A DNA stretch of 64,000 nucleotides from Bemisia tabaci (GCF_918797505.1 NC_092794.1:31920122-31984121); one strand, 5' to 3'; counted from the first letter of the stretch, positions 44,340 through 56,581 are shown. Translations and numbers: made by a program. Notes: generated by a model from the sequence alone, not told the origin.

Positions 44340-45660
44340 CCGTGCTGGGGAACAGATGGGTTCGAGAGTTATGGATGATTGAAGCTTCCACATAACGCGC
44401 GCCGACCAATTTTTGCGCGTCAAACTATGGTTCCAAACCTGGATTTGGAACAGATTGAATGTTCAAATTGTGCAAAGTAAGTTATTAGGGATTCTTGAGG
44501 GTCGGTGAGTTCTGAAATTACAGATACTTTCAAAAAATTCACTTTTTTAAAATTACAGCTCCGTGCAGGCCTATTGAGCGGCCGATCGGCGCTCGGTGGA
44601 CCTCTACAGTAACACTACGGAGCTGTAATTTTAAAAAGGGAATTTTTTGGAAGTATCTGTAATTTCTGAACTCAGCTACTCTCAAGAATCCCTCAAAATT
44701 TATTTTGCACGGTTTGAACATTCGGGGGGGGGGGGGGGGGGGAGCTCGACTTTTTGAAGACTGTGCATACAAAGGCTAAGTCTAGAGAGTGAGGAATATT
44801 AAAGAAACGGTGCTCAGCGCCAGGCTTCGTCTCCAATATGCGCGCATTTTTAGTGTGGTTGGGAAGGCTTAGTTGCTTTGCTCGTTTTGGTGGGACCCGT
44901 GCATCCACCACGAGAAGAGTGTATTTTCCGAGGAATAAAATTCAACTCAGCCATCGTTTTAGTGTGGCATAATTGATAGTTAACAATTTCTATAAGAAAT
45001 ATTTAGAAACAGTTTTTTTTTTTTTTTTTTTTTTTTTTACTAAATAAAAATGTACTACTGTCCCTTACGGGACGTTAATTACATAGGTGTTAAGTTTAAA
45101 CTTAGAGCTAATCTACAAACTAATGTTAGATTAGCTCTAAGTTCAAACTTAATACCTATGTGTTTCTTGTGTACACCTATGTCTGTTAATAAAAACAGTT
45201 CGTGCAAGAAGTTTCTTCCTTTGACCCTCTGTGTAACAAAAGCCTGCCCAAAAACGTTCTATCAATGACCTAGTGAACGACAAGGAATTTTTCCAAAATT
45301 TGTTTGCCTCTCACCCATTGTGCGACGAGCAGTTTCTCCGAAAAATTATCACCCGTGACCCACGATGCGGCACTTTTAAAACTCGCCATTCAAAAACGGC
45401 TCCGCCGATTTTGCTTGGTTTTGATATCATCATAGGAATAAGAAAGATCATCCTCCTATTAAAATTTAGATGGAAAATATCTTTAAAAGAAATTGTTTTT
45501 CCTCAAAAATTGGAAAAAAGCACACAAGTTAACTTAAAAATGTAATTTTGGGATTTTGACCTTTACAATCGTAAAGTATGCAATTTTAGACGATTTTTCG
45601 AAGATTCGAGAAAGATGGTATTTGGTTGGAAAAATTGGAAGGCAGGATCTCTCGTAAGTG
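44340..45660 (+). repeat. Degraded relatives of the giant palindrome arms
   Basis: 44340-44460 resembles 47930-48050 (GCTGGGGAAC, ACGCGCGCCGACC, TTTGCGCGTCAAA). 44500-44690 is an inverted repeat (TACAGATACTTTCAAAAAAT with its complement), like 48110-48230. 45520-45600 resembles 47745-47690 on the other strand. A G run lies at 44725-44742. Confidence 0.6.
45081..45161. repeat. 81-bp hairpin, 34-35 bp stem
   Basis: ACATAGGTGTTAAGTTTAAA... pairs with ...AATACCTATGT with about two mismatches in 35 bp and a loop of about 11 bases. The size and shape resemble a pre-miRNA, or a micro-MITE like 28490. A T run of about 24 precedes it. Confidence 0.7.
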
Positions 45661-45867
45661 AGCATGGTAAATCACTTTGTAAGATTTTGGTTTTTAAGTT
45701 TTTCTCAGGAACCATCTATTAAGAAAAAGTGGGTGTTGTTTATTAACCCAATACTTACATGACATGATTGATCTCTCAAGCATCTTTATATTCCTAATAA
45801 TGGGATTGTGTTTCAAGCTCTTAGCTCTGATTAGGAGTTTGTCTGTTAGGAAGTTAAATTTGTCAAG

Positions 45868-46225
45868 GACAATATTAAATGCTCAGAATCAAAATTAAAA
45901 AAGAAGAAAAAAAACTAGAAAGAAAGAAAGAAAGATAAAAACATGAATAATAGAGGTAAATTCATGCAAACTTCGACGGGAAAAAATTATTCTATGGATA
46001 ATAGAAGCAATGTGTGGGAAAAGAAGTGTGATACTTTCAAATACATAAGTTTCTGGCTGATTTCAGCGGTAGCGGGAGGTGGGGTTTCTACAGCCAGAGG
46101 TATGGTTGATTCAACCACACTTCTGCCGTGCTAAGGAAGAAGGCCGTATGAGCATTCGAGAGTTGGCACATATCCTTCAATAAAAGCTTTATTTTTCAGG
46201 AAAGTTGTGAATATTTTTCCTTTAC
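45868..46225 (+). repeat. Dispersed repeat copy 2, unoccupied site
   Basis: Homologous to 31964-32260 plus 34461-34525, but without the 2.2-kb foldback element. It provides the empty target GTTGGCACATATCC. The short frame 45943-46134 matches the other copy at most residues. Confidence 0.75.
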
Positions 46226-46509
46226 TAGGGGGCTACACCTCTTGGCTGCTACGTGGCCCAACCCCCTGAGAGCGCTCCGCGCCATCAGTGAGCCGCTTCG
46301 CGGCCCTATTGTTACCCTCTTATTAATGTTGGTTTTATTTTTTCCCTAAAAAATGACGATATGAGGTATACTTTACTTTAAGAATGAAATAATTGGTTTT
46401 TTTTTAATGAATAAAGAGAAAACTTTGAAGTCAAAAGGACGTGTTATGCAATGACTGATTAATGAAACATTGCAGTAAAACAACGAATGATAATAAGCAG
46501 CTGGTCATA

Positions 46510-46605
46510 ATTTGAGTAGCCGAGGAGTCAGGAATCGAACCCCAAAACCTCGGAGTGCGCAGGCGCAGTTGACGCCTTTGATGACTCGGCCACTGCCCGT
46601 CTTAA
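46510..46605 (-). repeat. tRNA-derived SINE remnant
   Basis: On the - strand a box A-like TGGCCGAGTCATCAAAGGCG is followed about 30 bases later by GGTTCGATTCC, an exact B box for RNA polymerase III. The layout resembles a tRNA-Ser/Leu head (TGGCCGAG...AAGGCG...). The acceptor stem does not pair, so it is not a working tRNA gene. The body downstream is AT-rich and undefined. Confidence 0.65.
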
Positions 46606-46626
46606 TCTATGGGCGGTGAATCTTGT

Positions 46627-49600
46627 GCCCCTAGGCGCTTAGGTGATTTCAAACTCAACATATTTGGGAGGCAACCACCCTTCTGTAATACACTATTGAA
46701 TAGAGAACAAAAATAGAGGGATACTAGCACAAACCAGAAGTTTCTGGCATTCACCATTTCATAATGGCTGCCAGCCACAGTTTAAAAAATTTCAACTTGA
46801 TCAGGTTACCATTTGAAAATGGTGATAGAAAGGAAGCACTAAATATCTTTTCTCTAAGTCCACTTTCAAATGATGCATTACTCAAAACAAATTTAAAAAA
46901 ATTTCATTTGGGGGTAGGGGTCAATTTTAAGGGGCAAAACTTATTTGATACCCAACTGAGTGACACATAAATAAAGAGAAAAATAGACAAAGAATTTCTG
47001 GGGCAAACAGGAGGTACCTAAAGACGGTGACTCTATTAAGTTGGAATCTGCACAACTTTGGCTGACCTCCAGTTTGAGACGACGATGCCTAGATAATTTC
47101 GGTTTCTACCTAAATTCCTAGGTTTTTAGTATCTATTCGGTTGTGTTAATAATGGGGGTTGCCTTTCGAGGACGTTTACTTACAGTTCATCTAGGCATCC
47201 GGGGGTACCGCCCGTAAATTTTCAATACGGCAAAAAGAAGTCTCCATTGACTTAGGAGTACACCTAAAATTTGTATTTCTAGTGGGGTCGCTTAGGGTCA
47301 AATATCACCAAAATATTTCAAATTAGGCCACCAGCATGAAACTTGGTGAAAATGTAGTTTAAGGTACCTAATTTGAAAATCCGTCGGGACCCAAGCTGGA
47401 TCTCCCATGGTTCCCTGTATTTTGGCAGTCATTTTCCAAGATGGCCGCCATAAGCTGATTTCCGTTATTATCTCAATTTTCAGGCGTTCTAACTTATCTA
47501 TGAACAAGAAAGAGCCGTATGCAAAAACAACTTTTTTCGCCCCCCCCCCCTTAAAACTTATTCAAACTTCGTCTTTCAGTTCCTCATACTGGAGCGCTTC
47601 TTTCCCCAAATTTTCCGACCCCCCAAAAAATATTTTAGGGGGGGGAAGGGGGTGGAAGTCAAACCCTGTAAACCTTGATATCTTTCGAACAAAAAAGATA
47701 TTGCGGCCCGGTTTGGACGAAAAATCGTCTAAAATTGCATACTTTACGATTGAAAAGGTCAAAATCCCAAAATTACATTTATAAGTCAACGTATGTGCTT
47801 TTTTCCAGTTTTGGAGGAAGAACAATTTCTTTTAAACAGTCTAAACTAAAAGATCACATCTTTGTATTTAAACCGAAACCAGTTTTTCAAATCGATCGTC
47901 TTTTTCCGCATCCAACGAGTGGTCATGGAAGCTGGGGAACCGAATGGTTCCGGAGTTATGAGCGACTGAAGTTTCCGCTCAACGCGCGTCGACCGATCTT
48001 CGCGCGCCAAAATATGGTTCCAAAGCCGGATTTGGGTGTTAATGAATCAGATTTTATGTCCAAACCGTGCAAAATACATTTTTAGGTATACGTAAGGGTC
48101 GCTGAGTTCAAAAATTACAGATACTTCCAAAAATTCACTTTTTTTCGCAGCGCTACTTCTGAGGCTCACTGAGCGGCCGGTCCGTCGGCACTTTTTGGAA
48201 GTATCTGTAATTTTTAAACTCAGCGACCCTCACGTAAACCTAAAAATGTATTTTGCACGGTTGAGACATAAAATCTGATTCATTAACACCCAAGTCCGGC
48301 TTTGGAATCATATTTTGGCGCGCGAAAATCGGTCGACGCGCGTTGAGCGGAAACTTCAATCGCTCATAACTCCGGAACCGTTCAGTTCCCCAGCTTTCAT
48401 GACCACTCGTTGGATGCGGAAAAAGACGATCGATTTGAAAAACTGGTTTTAGTTCAAATACAAAAATGTGATCTTTTAGTTTTAGACCGTGGGCCAGCAA
48501 GGGGTAACCCTCCCCCCCCCCCCCCGTGGGAATTTTGAAGGTGGTGATTTTCTTGAAGCTCTCGACTAGTAGAATAAGATTTTTCTTGTTTACGCGAATT
48601 TTATCGTGGTAGGGGGGGGGGGAGTAGGCCCCCCCTAAACCCCCAAAAATTGCTCAGAATTCCGACTTTTCCGCGAATTTCCCCATTTTTCTCGAAAAGG
48701 CTTGATTTTAGGGCAAAACTCCACATAACCATTCTGAAAGCTCGTGAAATTTTGGTCTAGACAAGTTTTGTTTGACTTTGACCAGGACCCGCGGTTCCCC
48801 AAAATGGGGGGGGCTTAAAATGTCAAAATATCTCAAATTTCCGCGAAAATGACCGTTTCGCCGCGATTTCTCGCCAATAACTCGAAGAAGGTTGGTATCA
48901 TCGTAAAATTGTTTACCCCTAAAATAATAGAGCATTAATTTTTCATTCGAGGGCCGGCCTGACCCCTCGTGGGGGGGAGGGCCCCCCCCCCCAGCAGTAC
49001 CCACCCTATAAAAACCGTCAAGATTGGCCGCTTCCTTGAAGTAGCGTTATGCGCAAAAATGGGCGGCAAAATGAAAACAAGTAGCGTTTGTTCTGAGAGA
49101 ACATAAATGTGGATTCTTGTAGGGGGTGACAGGGGGGAGGGAGGTACATCCTCCTCCCTCCCCCTCCCCCTCCCCCCAAAAATAATCACGGAAAACGTTA
49201 ATTAACGCGAAAATTCCACTTTATAAGACGACTTTCAGGGCTTGTCACTGACACGCTTACACTAACATAATTTAACGAGGGGGGAGGGGAGAGGGTTTAC
49301 CCTTCCTCTTCCACCCCCTCCCCCAAAAAAATAATCACGAAAAAATGTAAATAAACGCGAAAATTCCATACTCTAAAAGGCGACTTTCAGGGCGTGTCAT
49401 TGTCACGCTCACACTAATATAATTTAATGAGGGGAGGGGGGGGTGTTAGACATCTTAGCCTCCCCAGCCAACATTACAAAAGGGTGGGGGAGGGTTAATT
49501 TATAAACGTTACTTACTTAATAATTGGAGGGACGGGGAAACCTAGCTGCAGTAGGAGAATTTTAAGATTTGAAGGGATACGTAATTAAATCAGAGAACGT

Positions 49601-52600
49601 CGAGATACTATTTTATTTTTTGCAAATGACTGAAACTGAAGGGAGTTTATTCATAATTGACGGAAATGTACATTCTTAAGCTTATGTCAACATTTTTGAA
49701 ACGTTTGGACTATAGGCTCAAAGTGTATTGGATCCTTTGCCAAAGTAATGAATCATTCATTTGGTCACAGATAGAAACTGCAGTGATAAATTTATCAAAA
49801 ACATTCAGCGATTATGGGGGGGATTAAGGGATACTTTTTCACGAAAGGACCCCCAACCAAAATATCCCGTAGTTTGAAAAGTAATTTAGGCAAGTGTAAA
49901 AACAAGAACCAACTTATCGATCTATTCTTAACTGAATGGAACCGAAAGAAATACGCCGAATATACTCACTGGAAAAAGTATATATTAAGCATGGAGGAGG
50001 GTCTACCCAGTTTACTTCCGCTGACGGAGTGAAAGTTGACTTCATCTTGCAAACTCAATAAAAATCAAACCAATAAGAAGCAAACACTCAAATAATTTTG
50101 CTTTTTTCCGAGTCGAACTATCTTGATAACTATTCGACAATCAGAGTTTACTGCAGTATCTGTCTGTGACCAAATGAATGATTGCATACATTGGCAAACG
50201 ATCCAATACACTTTGAGCCTATAGTCCAAACGTTTCAAAAATGTTGACATAAGCTTAAGAATGTACATTTCCGTCAATTATGAATAAACTCCCTTCAGTT
50301 TCAGTCATTTGCAAAAAATAAAATAGTATCTCGACGTTCTCTGATTTAATTACGTATCCCTTCAAATCTTAAAATTCTCCTACTGCAGCTAGGTTTCCCC
50401 GTCCCTCCAATTATTAAGTAAGTAACGTTTATAAATTAACCCTCCCCCACCCTTTTGTAATGTTGGCTGGGGAGGCTGAGATGTCTAACACCCCCCCTCC
50501 CCACATTAAATTATATTAGTGTGAGCGTGACAATGACACGCCCTGGAAGTCGCCTTTTAGAGTATGGAATTTTCGCGTTTATTTACATTTTTTCGTGATT
50601 ATTTTTTTGGGGGAGGGGGTGGAAGAGGAAGGGTAAACCCTCTCCCCTCCCCCCCTCGTTAAATTATGTTAGTGTAAGCGTGTCAGTGACAAGCCCTGAA
50701 AGTCGTCTTATAAAGTGGAATTTTCGCGTTAATTAACGTTTTCCGTGATTATTTTTGGGGGGAGGGGGAGGGGGAGGGAGGAGGATGTACCTCCCTCCCC
50801 CCTGTCACCCCCTACAAGAATCCACATTTATGTTCTCTCAGAACAAACGCTACTTGTTTTCATTTTGCCGCCCATTTTTGCGCATAACGCTACTTCAAGG
50901 AAGCGGCCAATCTTGACGGTTTTTATAGGGTGGGTACTGCTGGGGGGGGGGGCCCTCCCCCCCACGAGGGGTCAGGCCGGCCCTCGAATGAAAAATTAAT
51001 GCTCTATTATTTTAGGGGTAAACAATTTTACGATGATACCAACCTTCTTCGAGTTATTGGCGAGAAATCGCGGCGAAACGGTCATTTTCGCGGAAATTTG
51101 AGATATTTTGACATTTTAAGCCCCCCCCATTTTGGGGAACCGCGGGTCCTGGTCAAAGTCAAACAAAACTTGTCTAGACCAAAATTTCACGAGCTTTCAG
51201 AATGGTTATGTGGAGTTTTGCCCTAAAATCAAGCCTTTTCGAGAAAAATGGGGAAATTCGCGGAAAAGTCGGAATTCTGAGCAATTTTTGGGGGTTTAGG
51301 GGGGGCCTACTCCCCCCCCCCCCTACCACGATAAAATTCGCGTAAACAAGAAAAATCTTATTCTACTAGTCGAGAGCTTCAAGAAAATCACCACCTTCAA
51401 AATTCCCACGGGGGGGGGGGGGGAGGGTTACCCCTTGCTGGCCCACGGTCTAAAACTAAAAGATCACATTTTTGTATTTGAACTAAAACCAGTTTTTCAA
51501 ATCGATCGTCTTTTTCCGCATCCAACGAGTGGTCATGAAAGCTGGGGAACTGAACGGTTCCGGAGTTATGAGCGATTGAAGTTTCCGCTCAACGCGCGTC
51601 GACCGATTTTCGCGCGCCAAAATATGATTCCAAAGCCGGACTTGGGTGTTAATGAATCAGATTTTATGTCTCAACCGTGCAAAATACATTTTTAGGTTTA
51701 CGTGAGGGTCGCTGAGTTTAAAAATTACAGATACTTCCAAAAAGTGCCGACGGACCGGCCGCTCAGTGAGCCTCAGAAGTAGCGCTGCGAAAAAAAGTGA
51801 ATTTTTGGAAGTATCTGTAATTTTTGAACTCAGCGACCCTTACGTATACCTAAAAATGTATTTTGCACGGTTTGGACATAAAATCTGATTCATTAACACC
51901 CAAATCCGGCTTTGGAACCATATTTTGGCGCGCGAAGATCGGTCGACGCGCGTTGAGCGGAAACTTCAGTCGCTCATAACTCCGGAACCATTCGGTTCCC
52001 CAGCTTCCATGACCACTCGTTGGATGCGGAAAAAGACGATCGATTTGAAAAACTGGTTTCGGTTTAAATACAAAGATGTGATCTTTTAGTTTAGACTGTT
52101 TAAAAGAAATTGTTCTTCCTCCAAAACTGGAAAAAAGCACATACGTTGACTTATAAATGTAATTTTGGGATTTTGACCTTTTCAATCGTAAAGTATGCAA
52201 TTTTAGACGATTTTTCGTCCAAACCGGGCCGCAATATCTTTTTTGTTCGAAAGATATCAAGGTTTACAGGGTTTGACTTCCACCCCCTTCCCCCCCCTAA
52301 AATATTTTTTGGGGGGTCGGAAAATTTGGGGAAAGAAGCGCTCCAGTATGAGGAACTGAAAGACGAAGTTTGAATAAGTTTTAAGGGGGGGGGGGGGCGA
52401 AAAAAGTTGTTTTTGCATACGGCTCTTTCTTGTTCATAGATAAGTTAGAACGCCTGAAAATTGAGATAATAACGGAAATCAGCTTATGGCGGCCATCTTG
52501 GAAAATGACTGCCAAAATACAGGGAACCATGGGAGATCCAGCTTGGGTCCCGACGGATTTTCAAATTAGGTACCTTAAACTACATTTTCACCAAGTTTCA

Positions 52601-53310
52601 TGCTGGTGGCCTAATTTGAAATATTTTGGTGATATTTGACCCTAAGCGACCCCACTAGAAATACAAATTTTAGGTGTACTCCTAAGTCAATGGAGACTTC
52701 TTTTTGCCGTATTGAAAATTTACGGGCGGTACCCCCGGATGCCTAGATGAACTGTAAGTAAACGTCCTCGAAAGGCAACCCCCATTATTAACACAACCGA
52801 ATAGATACTAAAAACCTAGGAATTTAGGTAGAAACCGAAATTATCTAGGCATCGTCGTCTCAAACTGGAGGTCAGCCAAAGTTGTGCAGATTCCAACTTA
52901 ATAGAGTCACCGTCTTTAGGTACCTCCTGTTTGCCCCAGAAATTCTTTGTCTATTTTTCTCTTTATTTATGTGTCACTCAGTTGGGTATCAAATAAGTTT
53001 TGCCCCTTAAAATTGACCCCTACCCCCAAATGAAATTTTTTTAAATTTGTTTTGAGTAATGCATCATTTGAAAGTGGACTTAGAGAAAAGATATTTAGTG
53101 CTTCCTTTCTATCACCATTTTCAAATGGTAACCTGATCAAGTTGAAATTTTTTAAACTGTGGCTGGCAGCCATTATGAAATGGTGAATGCCAGAAACTTC
53201 TGGTTTGTGCTAGTATCCCTCTATTTTTGTTCTCTATTCAATAGTGTATTACAGAAGAGTGGTTGCCTCCCAAATATGTTGAGTTTGAAATCACCTAAGC
53301 GCCTAGGGGC
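46627..53310. mobile_element. 6.7-kb near-perfect palindrome in C3G intron
   Basis: Arms of about 3.16 kb (46627-about 49785 and about 50160-53310) are reverse complements: paired positions sum to 99934-99937 along the arm. Outer ends read GCCCCTAGGCGCTTAGG. Scattered single-base and small length differences (for example CCACCC/CCACTC near 46681 and CTTAGCC/CTCAGCC near 49460) show real divergence. The arms include a partial copy of the TAGTGGGGTCGC family (47280-47510), poly-C/G runs, and an inner inverted repeat near 48110-48230. Mirrored open frames are not genes. No TSD found; the class is unknown. Confidence 0.88.
49814..50032 (+). pseudogene. Protein-like ORF in palindrome spacer
   Basis: 72-residue ORF with ATG start in the unique centre of the palindrome. 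Residues KNKNQLIDLFLTEWNRKKYA look like a real protein segment. They recall a recurring 'x-LIDFLxxxWxxxKYA' piece seen in uncharacterised animal and transposon-linked proteins, a resemblance from memory only. It is probably the remnant of the element's own or a captured gene. A stop follows PLTE. Confidence 0.35.
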
Positions 53311-53579
53311 TCCGCCTCAAAATTTTTGCTATGCCATCAAGTAGCCTCCATTCCACCTAGGAATATCCCTGAAGTTCCGTCTTTTCAGGTGTGACTGTTC
53401 AATAGTTAGCAGGGGGAAGGTGGACTTTTGAAGAACTTTCATATATCTTTCTTTTTGCCTATCTACTCATTTTTTTCTTGCACAATTATATTTAATTATT
53501 TTTGTTTTGCCTTTGCTTTTCAATTACCCAATTTGCCATCTAATTGTGATCCTGCCAATCTACTCCTTTCTTGTTGTAG

Positions 53580-53762
53580 TATTTTAGATGTAGAGCTGAC
53601 ATTTATTCAAAGACTTATGAACTTTGTGTATCAATTGCTCCGAAGTGGAGACCTCACAATGGCAAAAGCTCTACGAGTTAAAATTCTAGAAAAGCATGCA
53701 GCTAAAGCAGCCCAGCAAATCACAACAACTTATGATCAGCCTATTCAGAGTATATACACCAG
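53580..53762 (+). CDS. C3G: RapGEF1/C3G exon c, REM domain end
   Basis: 183-bp exon between CTTGTTGTAG and GTAAAA. With the carried bases it reads TILDVELTFIQRLMNFVYQ, then LLRSGDLTMAKALRVKILEKH, then a less conserved tail ending SIYTR. It continues the REM domain of C3G/RapGEF1 (the R-L-x-x-x-V/I-x-x-L-...-G-[ED]-L pattern). It begins with the last base of a codon and ends two bases into one, joining exons b and d in phase. The giant palindrome ends only 269 bp upstream of the acceptor. Confidence 0.92.
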
Positions 53763-55045
53763 GTAAAATAATTTAGATTAGTAGTTTCTTGCAAGCAAAG
53801 CTGTTTCCCTGTCTTTCAAAGAATTTTTATGATGTATTAGTAAATAAAATGTACATACATTTAATATGTATATGTACATGTACATATGTATATGTATAAT
53901 GAATGTACTATTCAGCAAAAGATCAGTGCAAGCCTCTGTTTCCTACACCTATTTCAGCAATATCTTTCACTGATGGACCATGGACATACATCCGTAAGCT
54001 TTATTTGACAAAAAATTGACATGCTTACGTGATTTAGAATGTCACCATCTGGACTTGACATTGTAGGTGTTTATCCTTTGAATTAAAAAAGTATTTGCCA
54101 CGTTTGGCTTGTTGATGACACCGTTGAAGGGTTTCTCATATCATGTTGATCACCATATCACTATTTGAACCCTCCCCCCTTTTTTTCTACAAAAATAACT
54201 GCATTTTATCTACAAAGTAATTAGTTTTTATGGAAGCCAGTTTCTAGCCCTCATAATGAGCTCATGATCAGTTTGAAGAAATGAATTGTCTTAAAAGTGC
54301 GACAAGTTAGCAGTAAGCGCTGAGCAACTTTGTGATCGCACAAACGGTTAGTAAAAAAGCAAGTGGAGGAATTATGCTAATTTTGTCGGGGTTATACATA
54401 AAAAATACATATTTTTTTTTTTAAAAAAATACCTATTCTTTCTCTTTTTGTACTTCAAAAATACATAAAATGTGCATAATTTTTTTTTAAGTGCCAGTAG
54501 ACACCCTGGTTAAAGTCTGGTACCAAGGCCTTTTATTTTTTCTTGGAGCAGATCAGGTGTTTTATCGGAGGCAGGTTGCTAGCCTCACCTCCAAGCCCTT
54601 CTCTATATCCTGGGCTCGGGACCAGCAGCACTACCTGGAATACATCACAAAAGAAGTGCACGACAATTTAATCCTTCTTTTTATGCTAAATGCGATGCAA
54701 TACTCTGCCAAAACTCATCCAGCATGTAAACTGAACTTTAGTTCTGAACGTTTTTTGTGCTACATGAGCGGAAGTGCGACTATATACAAAAAAATCTTAG
54801 GGTGTGACAGGGGATAAACATGACTTTTCTGCCTCATTTTTTCTGCTATCACTGGACTATTTTCTTCTGAATGAAGGAAATGTGGATGATCATCTCGGGA
54901 GGATATTTTGTTTCATACAAGAATAAACATAAGCAAGTGCTACTTTTTTTTTGGTAGAAATAAAAAAAAAAAAAAACATTTCTAGGCAACAGGGATAATA
55001 AAGTGAACAGAGAACTTCCCTAAAGTATTTCTTTTAATTGCCCAG
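53763..55045 (+). other. C3G intron between exons c and d
   Basis: It contains a TATGTACATGTACATATG-type simple repeat (53850-53900). A segment at 54490-54660 (CACCCTGGTTAAAGTCTGGT, GGGCTCGGGACCAGCAGC) looks like LINE or SINE 3'-end sequence; its 108-residue open frame is not recognised. Confidence 0.5.
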
Positions 55046-55225
55046 GCCATGGACTTTATTAGATTTTAAATCTGATCAAATCGCAGAACAAATGACTTTG
55101 TTGGATGCTAAGCTCTTTATGAAAATAGAAATTCCAGAAGCACTAATTTGGGCACAGGAACAAAATGAAGAAAGGAGTCCAAACCTGACACGATTTACAG
55201 AGCATTTTAACAAAATGTCATATTG
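55046..55225 (+). CDS. C3G: RapGEF1/C3G exon d, start of CDC25 catalytic domain
   Basis: 180-bp exon between TTAATTGCCCAG and GTGAGT. It encodes PWTLLDFKSDQIAEQMTLLD, AKLFMKIEIPEALIWAQEQN and EERSPNLTRFTEHFNKMSYW. This is the N-terminal part of the RasGEF catalytic domain (the AEQLTLLD and NLTxFxxxFNxMSYW signatures), and the IPE-x-L-x-WA-x-EQNEE-x-SPNLT string is closest to C3G/RapGEF1. It ends two bases into the Trp codon. The following exon, which would start with the SII block and the helical hairpin, was not found before the end of the window. Confidence 0.95.
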
Positions 55226-55762
55226 GTGAGTAATTGTTCCCTCACGCTCTATGGATTTGATTTCTCCCATATTTTTCGTGGAGAAATCAGTCTTTTATAA
55301 TAACTTGACTTGATGAGTAACCAATTTTGAATTTTAGTCTCTTTTTTTGTCCATACTCAGCTTCATTTATCGTTTCCAAATTTTCTTCTTCTTTTGGAAA
55401 TCCTTTGCCAAAAGCCAAAATGATTTTCTTTTTATTGTAAATATTTGAAGTCTCCTCCATTTGCACGGTACCTAATGTGATACCAAAACATGTGAATCTT
55501 TTCTCCATGAATTAGTCCATAACAAAACGTAGCTTTTAAGAAATTGAGTTCGCGTCCCCGTGAATTTCGGTAAGATCTTGGCTCTCAGAACTCCTACTCT
55601 GTGCCCTGCAACACATTCACGTAAGATATTTTGAATTGGCAATGTATGCATTGGCTTATGATGCACTTTTTGAATGCAATCGAAATTATTTAACATGAGC
55701 AAAGAAAATTCTTACAGGAAATCCTTTCCCTAAGATAGCAGTTATTTCAGTAATGTGAACAC

Positions 55763-56581
55763 TAGTGATGGCGATTTTTTGACTGAGAATCGATTCTCCT
55801 GGATCGATCTGAATCGTATAGGGAGAATCGATCCGATTCAAAGATCGGGTCAAAAGAATCGATCTTTCAAAAGATCGATCCAACGATCCGATCTTTCCCG
55901 CCGATCTGAAATTTCAAAATGAGCCAATAATACATGCTTAAATTTGTCATGTGACGATTCTGAATCGATTCAAGATCGTCACGTGACGATCTTTTAGTGC
56001 ATCGTGGATCGAGTTTGTAAACAAACGAATAATGGATAAATATAAAGAATTTGTCTGATAACAGTAGATCACAGAATAGTAATCAGTGTGTGGAGATTTT
56101 TGATTGAAATCGATCGTATCTAGTACTTTCATTTTTCTCCGATGGAACCATGATATGACGATCCGATCCGATCCGATCCGATCGATCTTCCCGATCCGAT
56201 CCACACGAATCGTCACGTGACAAAAGATCGATCCCTTGCCGATCCGTTCCGTCCGATCTTTTGTGACTAGGCAAAAAGAGCTGAAAAGAATCGGAGAAGA
56301 TCGGGACGCAAAGAAAGGCAATCGAGCAGTATTATGTGCGATAACCTCTCAGGAAATATGTTTGTATAGAATCTTCTTCATTTTCAATCAAGTCGTTAAG
56401 TTCCGGGAGAAAATATACTCAAAAGTTAGGAATATTAGGAACCGATTCTTTCGATCCAATTCCAGGTGAAATGAATCGATCCACGCAAAAAATCGTCGTG
56501 AAAGAATCGATTCGATCTTCTCGATCTTTTGGTCTCGGAGAATCGATCTTTTGGAAGATCGATCCAAGAATCGCCATCACT
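55763..56581. mobile_element. 819-bp hAT-like MITE rich in GATC
   Basis: The ends TAGTGATGGCGATT and AATCGCCATCACTA are flanked by exact 8-bp duplications GTGAACAC (55755-55762 and 56582-56589). The interior is full of GATCGAT/GATCCGATCC units, including five tandem GATCC-type repeats near 56160-56180, arranged in inverted fashion. No transposase. Located just 3' of C3G exon d. Confidence 0.88.

Noticed and set aside
46510..46605. Functional tRNA gene
   Set aside because: Box A and B motifs are present but acceptor and T stems do not pair properly, so a SINE or tRNA pseudogene fits better.
46764..53173. Multiple paired open frames in the giant palindrome
   Set aside because: Each appears twice only because the arms are mirror copies. 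They are short, in low-complexity or poly-C/G regions and have no domains.
46627..53310. Palindrome as a pure assembly or foldback-read artefact
   Set aside because: The arms differ at scattered bases and in small indels and there is a unique spacer. An artefact would give identical arms. Still worth confirming with long reads.
54491..54817. 108-residue ORF in the C3G intron
   Set aside because: No domain. The DNA looks like LINE/SINE 3' sequence, and including it would break the phase match between exons c and d.
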